Assembly: GCF_000799565.1 (NCBI RefSeq)
Contig: NZ_JUHB01000001.1
Span: 3,165,501-3,229,500, forward strand
DNA from: Cellulophaga sp. Hel_I_12
Lineage (GTDB): Bacteria > Bacteroidota > Bacteroidia > Flavobacteriales > Flavobacteriaceae
Direction of reading: 5' to 3'
Length of the DNA: 64,000 nt
The notes beneath the pieces were generated by a model. The model saw only the letters and a list, made by a program, of their open reading frames with translations. It searched no databases and was not told where the DNA came from. Shown one piece after another: positions 7,819-17,269 of this stretch. Made by a program: the position numbers and the translations under genes. The stretch's first letter is position 1. Each line of letters opens with the position of its first letter.

Positions 7819-10629
7819 ATGGATAAATATTCCTTTTTAAACGCTGCACACACTTCATTTTTTGCAGAGTTATATGACAAGTATTTAATGAGTCCGGATA
7901 GTGTAGAGCCAAGTTGGCGCGCATTTTTTCAGGGATTTGATTTTGGTCAAGAAAGTTTACAAGACGAACTGGAGACCCCAACACGGAGCGAAACCAATTT
8001 TTCGCCATCCACTGCCGAAATTCCGCAATCATTGCAAAAAGAGTTTCAGGTAATTAGGCTTATTGATGGGTATAGAACCAGAGGTCATTTATTTACCAAA
8101 ACAAACCCGGTTCGCGAAAGAAGACAATATTCACCAACCTTAGACATCGAAAATTTTGGACTGGCTGAAGCTGATTTGAATACGGTCTTTAAGGCTGGTG
8201 AAGTTTTGGGCATAGGCTCAAGCTCGTTGAAAGAAATTATCGACCACCTTAAACGTATTTATTGTGATGCTATAGGGGTAGAGTACATGTACATTAGAAA
8301 TCCTGAATACGTAGAATGGATTCAAAACTGGTTGAATGTCAATGACAATCATCCTAAATATGATAATGACCATAAGAAGCATATCTTAAAAAAATTAAAT
8401 CAAGCCGTTTCATTTGAAAGTTTTTTACATACCAAATACGTAGGTCAAAAACGATTTTCTATTGAAGGTAACGAATCTTTAATTCCTGCTTTAGACGCTG
8501 TAGTAGAAAGGGCATCAGAATTAGGGGTAGAGCAATTTGTCATGGGAATGGCACACCGTGGAAGGTTAAATGTTTTAACCAATATCTTTGGCAAGGCAGC
8601 GAAAGATATTTTTAGTGAGTTCGATGGTAAGGATTATGAGCAAGAAATTTTTGATGGTGATGTAAAGTATCATTTAGGGTGGACTTCAGATAGGAAAACC
8701 AACAACGGTACTAAAATAACCATGAACATTGCACCGAATCCGTCGCATTTAGAAACAGTGGGTGCTGTGGTTGCTGGGATTACCAGAGCAAAGCAAGATG
8801 CAAAATACAAAGATGATTTTTCTAAGGTATTGCCCATTATTGTCCATGGAGATGCTGCGATTGCGGGCCAAGGTCTTGTCTATGAATTAGTTCAAATGGC
8901 TAATCTTGATGGGTACAAAACAGGAGGAACAATACATATCGTTGTAAACAACCAAATTGGTTTCACCACCAATTATTTAGATGCAAGATCATCGACCTAT
9001 TGTACCGATGTAGCGAAAGTAACCTTGAGTCCGGTATTGCATGTAAATGCTGACGATGCTGAGGCTGTAGTGCACGCTTCGTTATTTGCATTAGAATATA
9101 GAATGCGCTTTAAAAAAGATGTTTTTATAGATTTATTAGGCTATAGAAAATACGGGCATAATGAAGGAGACGAGCCACGTTTTACCCAGCCTAAATTGTA
9201 TAAAGCAATTGCAAATCACCCAAATCCTAGAGATATCTACGCGGAAAAATTGTTGCAAGAAGGCGTCATCGAAAAGGATTTTGTTAGTCATTTAGAAGAG
9301 GAATATAAAGCAAGTCTAGAAGAAGAATTAGAAGATTCTAGAAAAGAAGATAAGACCGTAATTACGCCATTTATGGCGGATGAATGGAGTGGTTTTACAG
9401 CCGTTCGTGAGTGGGAAATGTTAGACACCTATGACACCACTTTTGAGAAGAAAAAATTAACTGAAATTGCGAAAGTAATTACAGAACTACCCAAGGATAA
9501 GAAATTTTTACGCAAGGTGGAAAAATTGGTCAATGATCGTAAGAACATGTTCTTCAAAACCAATAATTTAGATTGGGCTATGGGCGAATTATTAGCTTAT
9601 GGTTCTTTGTTAGCCGAAGGTTTCGATGTTAGAATGTCAGGTCAAGACGTAGAAAGGGGTACCTTCTCTCACCGGCATGCTGTCATGAAAGTAGAAGAAA
9701 GTGAAGAGGAAGTAGTATTGCTAAATTCAGTGGCTAAAAAACAAGGGAATTTCACCATTTACAATTCTCTTTTGTCAGAATATGGTGTAGTTGGTTTTGA
9801 TTACGGTTACGCTATGGCGAGCCCAAATACCTTAACCATCTGGGAGGCTCAATTTGGAGACTTTAGTAACGGAGCACAAATCATGATCGATCAATATATT
9901 TCTGCGGCTGAAGATAAGTGGAAATTACAAAATGGATTGGTAATGTTGCTGCCACATGGCTATGAAGGTCAAGGAGCAGAGCACTCTTCGGCCCGTATGG
10001 AACGTTATTTACAACTGTGTGCTAGAGATAATATGTATATTGCTGATGTGACTACACCAGCACAAATGTTTCATATTTTACGTCGACAAATGAAGGCGAA
10101 TTTTAGAAAGCCTTTAATTATTTTTACACCAAAGAGCTTACTAAGACATCCAAAAGCAGTTTCAACAGTGGAGGAATTTGCCGAAGGAAGTTTTCAAGAG
10201 GTTATAGATGATGCCACTGCAAACGTTAAGAAAATAAAGAGTCTTGTTTTTTGTACAGGTAAGTTTTATTACGATTTGTTAGCGCAAAGAGAAGAATTAA
10301 AACGCGATGATGTAGCCTTGGTTCGTATTGAACAGCTGTTTCCATTACCTGCAGATACGATCAAAGAAATTACCAAAAAGTATACGAACGCCAAGGATAT
10401 TGTTTGGGCACAAGAAGAACCCAGAAATATGGGTGCCTGGAGCCATTTAATGATGCATTACAGTGAGGCCAGTACATTTAGAGTGGCATCAAGACGCTTT
10501 TATGCATCACCTGCGGCTGGTAGCGCCGTGCGTTCAAAACGCAGACATCAACAAGTAATAGATTTTGTCTTTGACAAGACAAAAGATAACATGACAAAAA
10601 CGATAACAAAACAAAATAATACAAAGTAG
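7819..10629 (+). CDS. sucA: 2-oxoglutarate dehydrogenase E1 component
   Basis: The thiamine-diphosphate decarboxylase subunit of the 2-oxoglutarate dehydrogenase complex in the TCA cycle. At 936 residues it has the full E1 length. The N terminus carries the OdhA-type helix (SFLNAAHTSFFAELYDKY). Later come FVMGMAHRGRLNVL, the ThDP/Mg region (IIVHGDAAIAGQG, IHIVVNNQIGFTT), GYRKYGHNEGDEP, RGTFSHRHAVM, and the transketolase C-terminal part with LLPHGYEGQGAEHSSAR. The ATG at 7819 gives the expected N terminus. A -7-like element TATTTTTG lies at 7776-7783, without a good -33 match. sucB follows after one nucleotide, so the pair is translated from one mRNA. Confidence 0.97.
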   Translation: MDKYSFLNAAHTSFFAELYDKYLMSPDSVEPSWRAFFQGFDFGQESLQDELETPTRSETNFSPSTAEIPQSLQKEFQVIRLIDGYRTRGHLFTKTNPVRERRQYSPTLDIENFGLAEADLNTVFKAGEVLGIGSSSLKEIIDHLKRIYCDAIGVEYMYIRNPEYVEWIQNWLNVNDNHPKYDNDHKKHILKKLNQAVSFESFLHTKYVGQKRFSIEGNESLIPALDAVVERASELGVEQFVMGMAHRGRLNVLTNIFGKAAKDIFSEFDGKDYEQEIFDGDVKYHLGWTSDRKTNNGTKITMNIAPNPSHLETVGAVVAGITRAKQDAKYKDDFSKVLPIIVHGDAAIAGQGLVYELVQMANLDGYKTGGTIHIVVNNQIGFTTNYLDARSSTYCTDVAKVTLSPVLHVNADDAEAVVHASLFALEYRMRFKKDVFIDLLGYRKYGHNEGDEPRFTQPKLYKAIANHPNPRDIYAEKLLQEGVIEKDFVSHLEEEYKASLEEELEDSRKEDKTVITPFMADEWSGFTAVREWEMLDTYDTTFEKKKLTEIAKVITELPKDKKFLRKVEKLVNDRKNMFFKTNNLDWAMGELLAYGSLLAEGFDVRMSGQDVERGTFSHRHAVMKVEESEEEVVLLNSVAKKQGNFTIYNSLLSEYGVVGFDYGYAMASPNTLTIWEAQFGDFSNGAQIMIDQYISAAEDKWKLQNGLVMLLPHGYEGQGAEHSSARMERYLQLCARDNMYIADVTTPAQMFHILRRQMKANFRKPLIIFTPKSLLRHPKAVSTVEEFAEGSFQEVIDDATANVKKIKSLVFCTGKFYYDLLAQREELKRDDVALVRIEQLFPLPADTIKEITKKYTNAKDIVWAQEEPRNMGAWSHLMMHYSEASTFRVASRRFYASPAAGSAVRSKRRHQQVIDFVFDKTKDNMTKTITKQNNTK

Positions 10630-10630
10630 G

Positions 10631-11878
10631 ATGATTTTAGAAATGAAAGTTCCTTCTCCGGGAGAATCGATAACAGAGGTAGAAATTGCATCTTGGTTAG
10701 TAAAAGATGGTGATTATGTAGAAAAAGATCAGGCAATTGCAGAAGTAGATTCTGATAAAGCTACACTGGAACTGCCTGCTGAAGAAAGTGGTATTATTAC
10801 CTTAAAGGCAGAGGAAGGCGACGCCGTTGCTGTAGGTGAAGTAGTTTGTTTAATTGATACTAGTGCTGCTAAACCAAGTGCTAAGAAAGAAGATACTTCA
10901 ACAAAGGAGGAGGTAAAAAAAGAAACTACTGAAAAACCTGCTTCGCCGGCAGCCAAAGAAGAAAATAAGGCTGCAAAACAAGCCCCAGCTAAAGAGTCAT
11001 ATGCTACAGGTACGGCCTCTCCCGCTGCAAAGAAAGTGCTGGCTGAAAAGAATATTTCAGCAGATGCAGTGAAAGGAACTGGCAGGGATGGAAGAATAAC
11101 CAAAGAAGACGCTGTTAATGCAAAACCTTCTATGGGTTCTCCAACTGGCGGTACTCGTGGTGAAAGCCGCTCTAAATTATCTATGCTTCGCAGAAAAGTT
11201 GCGGAGCGCTTAGTGACTGTTAAAAATGAAACAGCCATGTTAACCACCTTTAACGAGGTTGATATGTCGCCTATATTTGAATTAAGAGAGCAGTACAAAG
11301 AAGATTTTAAAGACAAACATGGTGTAGGTTTAGGATTTATGTCCTTTTTTACCTTAGCAGTGGTAAGAGCACTGGAATTGTTTCCATCAGTGAATTCTAT
11401 GATTGATGGCAAAGAAATGATTTCTTATGACTTCTGTGATATTAGTATTGCAGTTTCTGGTCCTAAAGGACTTATGGTGCCAGTAATTAGAAATGCGGAG
11501 AACTTAAGCTTTAGAGGAGTAGAAGCAGAGGTAAAACGTTTAGCGATACGTGCAAGAGAAGGAGAAATTACTGTGGATGAAATGACAGGAGGTACGTTTA
11601 CCATCACCAATGGTGGTGTATTTGGCTCTATGTTATCTACGCCAATTATAAACCCTCCACAGAGTGCTATTTTGGGAATGCACAACATTGTTGAAAGACC
11701 GGTTGTAAAAGATGGAAACATTGTAGTGGCACCTATTATGTACGTTGCCCTATCCTATGATCATCGAATTATTGATGGCAAAGAGTCCGTAGGATTTTTA
11801 GTGGCCGTAAAAGAAGCTTTGGAAAATCCTATTGAGCTTTTAATGGAAAACGATGTAAATAAAGCATTAGAATTATAG
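10631..11878 (+). CDS. sucB: 2-oxoglutarate dehydrogenase E2, dihydrolipoyl succinyltransferase
   Basis: The core acyltransferase of the 2-oxoglutarate dehydrogenase complex; it moves the succinyl group from lipoate to CoA. Residues 1-75 form the lipoyl domain with the lipoylated lysine at K43 in EVDSDKATLEL. A Lys/Ala/Glu/Pro-rich flexible linker follows. The peripheral subunit-binding domain contains SPAAKKVLAEKNI and GTGRDGRITKEDA. The catalytic domain ends with the active-site SYDHRIIDG, H378. The start lies 1 nt after the sucA stop, and a strong hairpin terminator follows the gene. No E3 (lipoamide dehydrogenase) gene is adjacent. Confidence 0.97.
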   Translation: MILEMKVPSPGESITEVEIASWLVKDGDYVEKDQAIAEVDSDKATLELPAEESGIITLKAEEGDAVAVGEVVCLIDTSAAKPSAKKEDTSTKEEVKKETTEKPASPAAKEENKAAKQAPAKESYATGTASPAAKKVLAEKNISADAVKGTGRDGRITKEDAVNAKPSMGSPTGGTRGESRSKLSMLRRKVAERLVTVKNETAMLTTFNEVDMSPIFELREQYKEDFKDKHGVGLGFMSFFTLAVVRALELFPSVNSMIDGKEMISYDFCDISIAVSGPKGLMVPVIRNAENLSFRGVEAEVKRLAIRAREGEITVDEMTGGTFTITNGGVFGSMLSTPIINPPQSAILGMHNIVERPVVKDGNIVVAPIMYVALSYDHRIIDGKESVGFLVAVKEALENPIELLMENDVNKALEL

Positions 11879-11900
11879 TATTGTACTAATACTAAGAGCT

Positions 11901-11937
11901 AAAAAAATCCTGAAGATTGTTTCTTCAGGATTTTTTT
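11901..11937. terminator. Bidirectional terminator between sucB and MauG-like gene
   Basis: An A-run, the stem ATCCTGAAGA with its complement TCTTCAGGAT around a short loop, then seven Ts. The symmetry lets it end both the plus-strand sucAB transcript and the convergent minus-strand peroxidase transcript. Confidence 0.85.
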
Positions 11938-11956
11938 CTTTTAAGACTATTTTAAA

Positions 11957-13309
11957 TTAGTTACAGCCCATATCTTGTTTTGATTTGGCATCTGCATTTG
12001 GGAAACATAAGCCTGTGGGTAATGAGTTTGGGTTGTAGCGTTGCAAGTTGCGATCTAATAAACTTTTTTCAATAAATTCGGTGAGTAAATCAATTTCATG
12101 CTCGCTAAGGCCTAAGGGTGAAAATTCATTAGCTAATGCCACAAGTGGTACATCGTTATGCTCTTTAAGCGCATTATTTTTATAGGCAATAACCTCTTTG
12201 ATACTGGTAAATGACGCCCCGTGTCCAAAAAATTCAACATCTGCTAAATTGTACAATTGAGGTACTTTAAATGTATAGTTGTCTGAAGGATTATTTGTAA
12301 AACCACCACGGCCTTTTTTGGTGGCCTCATCAACAGTTCCATGAACACCAGTACCCGATAAATCGTTCATACCCAAAGCGTAAAAGGCTTCAGAATTTAG
12401 TGCGGGACCTGAATGACACTGAAAACATTGTGCTTTCCCAAAAAACAATAATGCTCCTTTCTTTTCATTCGAAGTCATGGCATTGACATCTCCTTTTAGC
12501 CAATTTTGAAAATTAGTATCGTTCGCCAATAAGGTTCTTTCATAGGCTGCTATCGCTAGACCAGCAGTAATTAAGCTGTATCGTTCAGCTAGATCGACTT
12601 CTGGAAAAGCATCGTTAAATAATGCTTCATAGTTGTTGTCTGAACAAAAAGTTTTGTTGATATCCATTCTATGCACAGTTAAACCAGCTATAGCCTGAGT
12701 TTCTAAACCTTCAAATCCTAAATTGTTGGTCTCTTTTGGGGTTCCAGAAGTCCAGTTAGCCTCTGTTCCTATATTAGACCCAGTAGCGCCAAATTGTCCA
12801 TTCCAAAGCATTAATTTTTGATAGGCTGAATTTAATACGGTAGGCGATTTTATAGGTTGAACATCAACGATATCCGCTGTAAAATCGGGCGCCATAACAC
12901 GCGCTTCTCCATGCAGTCCAAAACCTATTCCACCATCACCAATACCTTGTTTAATGCCACTTTGAAAACCAGCTCCGCTGTGATGGCAGCTCGCACAAGA
13001 ATAGGTTTTTTGGTGCGTTTCTTTTTTAGAATTCATACCGATTCCCGTTTCATGAAATAGTAATTTACCTAACAAAACTTTAGCGTCGGTTAAAGGGTTG
13101 TTAGGATCTGCGGGAATATTTGAGAAATCATCACTTTCGGGGAGCACAAAATAGTCCAAAGTACCGCCAAGAGCAACTAGGGTAGTCTTTAATTTTTGAT
13201 CTTCAAGCTCACTCGAAATTTCAATATAATCGGTATCCTCAGCACAACTGCTAAAAAAAACCATGACGATACATAATGCAATGATGTTGTAGGTTACTTT
13301 GGAAAACAT
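11957..13309 (-). CDS. Di-haem cytochrome c peroxidase / MauG-family lipoprotein
   Basis: A 450-residue exported protein. The N terminus has a hydrophobic segment and a lipobox-like FFSSC with Cys22, so it is probably a lipoprotein in the periplasm. Two c-type haem motifs, CASCH (C105-H109) and CFQCH about 180 residues later, place it in the bacterial di-haem cytochrome c peroxidase/MauG family (PF03150). Such proteins reduce hydrogen peroxide or oxidise protein residues through a high-valent haem pair. The substrate here is unknown. The protein is longer than classical CcpA (about 320 residues), mainly through inserts between the haems, which is common for Bacteroidota relatives. It is convergent with sucB, with a terminator between them. 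Confidence 0.87.
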   Translation of the reverse strand: MFSKVTYNIIALCIVMVFFSSCAEDTDYIEISSELEDQKLKTTLVALGGTLDYFVLPESDDFSNIPADPNNPLTDAKVLLGKLLFHETGIGMNSKKETHQKTYSCASCHHSGAGFQSGIKQGIGDGGIGFGLHGEARVMAPDFTADIVDVQPIKSPTVLNSAYQKLMLWNGQFGATGSNIGTEANWTSGTPKETNNLGFEGLETQAIAGLTVHRMDINKTFCSDNNYEALFNDAFPEVDLAERYSLITAGLAIAAYERTLLANDTNFQNWLKGDVNAMTSNEKKGALLFFGKAQCFQCHSGPALNSEAFYALGMNDLSGTGVHGTVDEATKKGRGGFTNNPSDNYTFKVPQLYNLADVEFFGHGASFTSIKEVIAYKNNALKEHNDVPLVALANEFSPLGLSEHEIDLLTEFIEKSLLDRNLQRYNPNSLPTGLCFPNADAKSKQDMGCN

Positions 13310-13405
13310 AAGATGTATTTATAAAATGTTAAAGCGAAGTTAAATAAAGCGTAAAAAAGAGCGCTATGATTTCGCTAATAAACCTATTTTATAGCTGAAT
13401 AGGTG

Positions 13406-13858
13406 TTATTTTAAATAAATACATTTTTGATCATAGTCAATGATGGCTTTGCCTTTTTTGAGCACATCGGCACCGATAATACCATCTACGGGGAGTGCAT
13501 TGTGGGCAACAAGGGCTTCATTGACATGGACGAGATCAAAAAGCACTATTTTTAATTTGGTGTAGTGCCAAGTGTCAATTTCTAAGCTGTTTTTTGTAGA
13601 AATAAGAGTTTCCATATTTGTAGCTCCAGCTCCGGCGGCTTTTATTTTCGACGCTTTCGAAGTAAGCTCGAAGTATTCGATTTTATCGAAACCCACACAG
13701 GTGTTTGATGCGCCGGTATCCACTATAAACCTGCCCAATATACCATTAATTTTTGCCTTAATTTCAAAATGATTAGTAGCGGTTAAATCAAGCTTGGTTT
13801 TAGAATATCCCTTAGCTTGTAAGAATTTTTTTAGTGTTTTCAATTTACTTTTTTTCAA
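13406..13858 (-). CDS. Retropepsin-like aspartic protease
   Basis: A 150-residue protein with the single-domain aspartic protease signature FIVDTGASNTCVGF, where DTGA carries the catalytic aspartate at about residue 48. The downstream flap/hydrophobic-Gly element is IIGADVL. Only one DTG is present, so activity would require a homodimer, as in retroviral-type proteases. No signal peptide or membrane anchor is visible; the N terminus is basic (KKSKLKTLKKF), suggesting a cytoplasmic location. It is monocistronic and lies between the peroxidase gene and divergent tatD. The substrate is unknown. Confidence 0.8.
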   Translation of the reverse strand: MKKSKLKTLKKFLQAKGYSKTKLDLTATNHFEIKAKINGILGRFIVDTGASNTCVGFDKIEYFELTSKASKIKAAGAGATNMETLISTKNSLEIDTWHYTKLKIVLFDLVHVNEALVAHNALPVDGIIGADVLKKGKAIIDYDQKCIYLK

Positions 13859-13952
13859 AGATACTGCACTTTGTACAGCTAGAAAATGCCAGGTCTTATT
13901 ATTTAAGAACTTAAATGGTAGTAAAGAAGTGTGATAATTCTATTTTTGTAGC

Positions 13953-14720
13953 ATGATAATTACGGACACACATACGCATCTTTATAGCGAAGCTTTTGAT
14001 TCGGATAGGGATGAGGTCATAAAACGCGCTATAAAAAACGGAATTCAACGTTTTTTTATTCCAGCCATAGATTCTACCTACACCGATGCCATGTTGCAAT
14101 TACAAAAAGCGTATCCTGATCATGTTTTTTTAATGGCAGGACTACATCCAACCCATGTAAAGGAAGATTTTGAAAAGGAATTACAGCACATCGAGGAATT
14201 GTTGGCAAACCACACCTATTATGCCATAGGGGAAATAGGAATTGATTTATATTGGGATAAAAGCTATTTGAAACAACAACAAACCTCCTTTAAAAGACAA
14301 ATTCAAATCGCTAAAAAACACAATTTACCGATTGTAATTCATTGTCGTGATGCCTTTGATGAAGTTTTTGAAGTATTAGAAGATGAAAAGTCTGATGATT
14401 TATTCGGAATCTTTCATTGTTTTACTGGAGATTATGAGCAAGCACAAAAGGCCATATCGTATGGGATGAAATTAGGAATTGGTGGTGTGGTCACTTTTAA
14501 AAATGGAAAAATCGATACTTTTTTAGCCCAGATCGACGTAAAGCACATTGTTTTAGAGACCGATTCGCCGTACCTAGCGCCTGTGCCTTATAGAGGTAAA
14601 CGAAATGAAAGTGCTTATTTGATGGAAATAATAAATAAATTAGCCTTGATTTATGATTGTACAATTGCAGAAATTGCAGAAATTACTACCCAAAACTCCA
14701 AAGAAGTTTTTGGGATTTAA
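13953..14720 (+). CDS. TatD family metal-dependent hydrolase (DNase)
   Basis: A 255-residue cytoplasmic TIM-barrel hydrolase of the TatD family, metal-dependent 3'-5' exonucleases linked to DNA repair and turnover. The diagnostic residues are DTHTHLY (metal HxH), GEIGID, VIHCRDAFDE, FHCFTG and the C-terminal ETDSPYLAPVPYRGKRNE. The length and all metal ligands match the family. ansA follows after 9 nt, so the two are probably cotranscribed. I assign the family but not which paralogue (tatD, ycfH or yjjV type). Confidence 0.92.
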   Translation: MIITDTHTHLYSEAFDSDRDEVIKRAIKNGIQRFFIPAIDSTYTDAMLQLQKAYPDHVFLMAGLHPTHVKEDFEKELQHIEELLANHTYYAIGEIGIDLYWDKSYLKQQQTSFKRQIQIAKKHNLPIVIHCRDAFDEVFEVLEDEKSDDLFGIFHCFTGDYEQAQKAISYGMKLGIGGVVTFKNGKIDTFLAQIDVKHIVLETDSPYLAPVPYRGKRNESAYLMEIINKLALIYDCTIAEIAEITTQNSKEVFGI

Positions 14721-14729
14721 TAGCGTTGT

Positions 14730-15755
14730 ATGAAAAAAACAAAAATTTTACTAATCTATACAGGCGGAACCATTGGGATGATGAAGGATTATAAGTCTGG
14801 GGCATTAAAGGCATTTAATTTTGCAAAATTGCTTAAAAATATACCAGAATTAAATCAACTAGATTGTGAAATTCAAAGTCATTCTTTTGAAACACCTATA
14901 GATTCATCAAATATCAATACGGAGCATTGGGTCGCCATTGCAACTACTATCGAAGAAACATACCATGAGTATGACGGGTTTGTGGTGCTTCATGGCAGCG
15001 ATACTATGAGTTATTCCGCTTCAGCATTGAGTTATATGCTTGAGAATTTGTCAAAACCCGTTATTTTTACAGGATCTCAATTGCCTATTGGTGATCTCAG
15101 AACCGATGCCAAAGAGAATTTAATTACCTCTATACAAATAGCAGCATTACGCGAGAAAGATAAAGCAGTAATTCAAGAAGTAGGCTTGTATTTTGAATAT
15201 AAATTGTATCGAGGAAATAGAACTACGAAAATAAACGCAGAGCATTTTGAGGCTTTCGCTTCTTTAAATTATCCTGCACTTGCAGAGTCCGGAGTGCACT
15301 TAAAAGTTCATTATGAGTATTTATTAAAGCCTAATAAGCTAAAAAAGTTGGTGGTTCATAAAAATTTAGACACGAATGTTGCCATTTTAAAATTATTTCC
15401 TGGATTCAATGAAAACCTATTAAAAAGTGTTTTAAGTACCCCAAATTTAAAAGCCTTAATTATTGAAACCTATGGGGCAGGGAATGCTCCGACCGACCAA
15501 TGGTTGATTGATCATCTAAAAAATGCAAAAAAAAATGGTGTACAAGTTATTAACGTAACACAGTGTTCAGGAGGAAGTGTTATCATGGGTCAGTATGAAA
15601 CTAGCGAGCATCTTCAGCAAATGCAAGTAATTAACGGTAAGGATATTACCACAGAAGCCGCGATTACCAAGCTGATGTATTTATTAGGAATGGATGTTTC
15701 CCCAAAACTCTTTAAAACAATTTTTGAAACACCACTTCGTGGAGAAATGATTTAA
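14730..15755 (+). CDS. ansA: Type I (cytosolic) L-asparaginase
   Basis: Hydrolyses L-asparagine to aspartate and ammonia. The protein has 341 residues and lacks a signal peptide, as expected for type I enzymes. The first catalytic threonine lies in LIYTGGTIGMM near the N terminus, and the second in VLHGSDTMSYSASAL, the Thr-Asp motif. LPIGDLRTDAKEN and ETYGAGNAP complete the family pattern. The gene starts 9 nt after the tatD-family stop. The next feature downstream is a serine tRNA in the same direction. Confidence 0.93.
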   Translation: MKKTKILLIYTGGTIGMMKDYKSGALKAFNFAKLLKNIPELNQLDCEIQSHSFETPIDSSNINTEHWVAIATTIEETYHEYDGFVVLHGSDTMSYSASALSYMLENLSKPVIFTGSQLPIGDLRTDAKENLITSIQIAALREKDKAVIQEVGLYFEYKLYRGNRTTKINAEHFEAFASLNYPALAESGVHLKVHYEYLLKPNKLKKLVVHKNLDTNVAILKLFPGFNENLLKSVLSTPNLKALIIETYGAGNAPTDQWLIDHLKNAKKNGVQVINVTQCSGGSVIMGQYETSEHLQQMQVINGKDITTEAAITKLMYLLGMDVSPKLFKTIFETPLRGEMI

Positions 15756-15824
15756 AATTAACTTTTTTAATTTCGTATAGTACTTTTTTTTTTGTTAATT
15801 CGACCCCTTGAAAAAATTGTATTG

Positions 15825-15912
15825 AGAGAGGTGGCCGAGTGGTCGAAGGCGCACGCCTGGAAAGTGTGTATACTCCAAAAGGGTATCGAGGGTTCGAATC
15901 CCTTCCTCTCTG
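15825..15912 (+). tRNA. tRNA-Ser (anticodon GGA)
   Basis: An 88-nt type II tRNA with a long variable arm. The acceptor AGAGAGG pairs with CCTCTCT at 15905-15911, with G as discriminator. The anticodon stem is CACGC/GTGTG with loop CTGGAAA, giving anticodon GGA at 15859-15861 (reads UCC/UCU). The T-loop TTCGAAT is normal. CCA is not encoded. Confidence 0.97.
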
Positions 15913-15992
15913 CTTTTAATTTTTTTAATTTTTTAATTGTAAAATTTTTTTATCTTTAACCCATTAACTAATCTAATTTAAGTTTGAAAGAA

Positions 15993-16790
15993 ATGAAAAG
16001 ATTATTCTCTATCCTAGCTGTAGCTGGGTTATTTGTTATCAACACAAATACTGTTAACGCTAATGTAACTGCAAACGCAATTACAGCAAACCTTTCTGCA
16101 ACTATTGCTACTACGGCAACAATGATTCAAGATGCTGCCGCAGCAACAACTGAAGCTGAGAGAGGTTTTGTTCAAGTTTTAAAAGAAAAATTTATTGAAG
16201 GTGGCGCTGGCTTCATGGGTATCGTACTATTATGTTTGATACTAGGTTTAGCCGTTGCTATTGAAAGAATTATTTATTTAAACTTAGCAACAACCAACAC
16301 TACAAAACTAAAACAAAGAGTAGAAGACGCATTAGCTTCAGGCGGTGTTGAAGCTGCGAAAGAAGTTTGTAGAAACACTAAAGGTCCTGTGGCTTCAATT
16401 TTTTACCAAGGCTTAGACAGAGCTGGTGATAGTGTTGAATCTGCCGAAAAAGCAGTTGTAGCTTATGGTGGTGTTCAAATGGGTCAACTAGAAAAGAACG
16501 TTTCTTGGTTGTCTTTATTTATCGCTATTGCACCGATGCTTGGTTTCATGGGTACGGTAATTGGTATGATTCAGGCCTTCGAGAAAATTGCTGCTGTTGG
16601 TAACTTAAGTGCTTCACTTATTGCAGGTGATATTCAAGTAGCCTTATTAACTACGGTATTTGGTCTTATTGTGGCGATTATACTTCAAATTTTTTATAAT
16701 TATATCATCGCTAAGATTGATAGTATTGTAAATGATATGGAAGACTCATCAATCTCTTTGATTGATATGTTGGTAGATCACAAAAAATAA
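15993..16790 (+). CDS. exbB: ExbB/TolQ/MotA-type proton channel subunit
   Basis: The motor subunit of a Ton/Tol-type system that uses proton-motive force to energise outer-membrane transport. This 265-residue protein starts with a signal-like hydrophobic N terminus (LFSILAVAGLFVI) and an Ala/Thr-rich stretch. Three core membrane helices follow: FMGIVLLCLILGLAVAIERI, the WLSLFIAIAPMLGFMGTVIGMI segment typical of MotA/TolQ/ExbB, and VALLTTVFGLIVAIILQIFY. I chose the ATG at 15993; an in-frame TTG at 15984 adds only three residues. It heads an operon with a small membrane protein and two ExbD-type genes. No tonB gene is present. Confidence 0.9.
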   Translation: MKRLFSILAVAGLFVINTNTVNANVTANAITANLSATIATTATMIQDAAAATTEAERGFVQVLKEKFIEGGAGFMGIVLLCLILGLAVAIERIIYLNLATTNTTKLKQRVEDALASGGVEAAKEVCRNTKGPVASIFYQGLDRAGDSVESAEKAVVAYGGVQMGQLEKNVSWLSLFIAIAPMLGFMGTVIGMIQAFEKIAAVGNLSASLIAGDIQVALLTTVFGLIVAIILQIFYNYIIAKIDSIVNDMEDSSISLIDMLVDHKK

Positions 16791-16813
16791 GTCGGACTTA
16801 AATACCAAGTAAA

Positions 16814-17257
16814 ATGCATAAAATAATAAAAATAATATTAATAGTTCTCAGTATTGCAGGCTTCATATTATGGACACAGATGCCAAGTGGCGATATGATG
16901 CCCTCTGAAGCAATTGGGAGTAGTTCTATGAACTTTATGTTCATAATTACATTTATCCTATTAGCTTTTGCGGTAGTTGTGAGCTTGTTTTTCGGATTAA
17001 AGAATGTTTTTTCTTCACCAGAAGGTTTAAAAAGAACATTGATTGGCGTTGGAGGTTTAGTGGTAGTAGCCATCATTTCTTACTTCGCAGCTTCTGGAAC
17101 TGATGTTGATTTAGACGCTATGAGAGCTAAGGGTTTAGAGGCTGATGAGAGCACGGTTAAAAATATCGGAACTTTCTTAAATATCTTCTTTATCTTAACT
17201 ATCATCGCGGTAGGAGCAATGGTTGTTCCGGGAATTAAAAAAATGTTTAACAAATAA
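16814..17257 (+). CDS. Membrane protein of unknown function in the ExbB-ExbD operon
   Basis: A 147-residue integral membrane protein with about four hydrophobic segments: IILIVLSIAGFILW, FMFIITFILLAFAVVVSLFF, LIGVGGLVVVAIISYFAA and IFFILTIIAVGAMVVPGI. A soluble stretch with DVDLDAMRAKGLEADEST lies between the last two. I recognise no named domain. It is placed between exbB (23 nt upstream) and the first exbD (12 nt downstream), and from memory this arrangement recurs in Flavobacteriia. That suggests an accessory membrane subunit of the motor, which is inference from position only. Confidence 0.8.
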   Translation: MHKIIKIILIVLSIAGFILWTQMPSGDMMPSEAIGSSSMNFMFIITFILLAFAVVVSLFFGLKNVFSSPEGLKRTLIGVGGLVVVAIISYFAASGTDVDLDAMRAKGLEADESTVKNIGTFLNIFFILTIIAVGAMVVPGIKKMFNK

Positions 17258-17269
17258 AAGTAAACTATT

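Noticed and set aside
10729..11412. A 227-codon open frame antisense to sucB
   Set aside because: It lies wholly opposite a certain gene, and its Ser/Ala/Thr-rich translation reflects the Lys/Ala/Glu linker of SucB read in reverse. No domain or independent start signal is seen.
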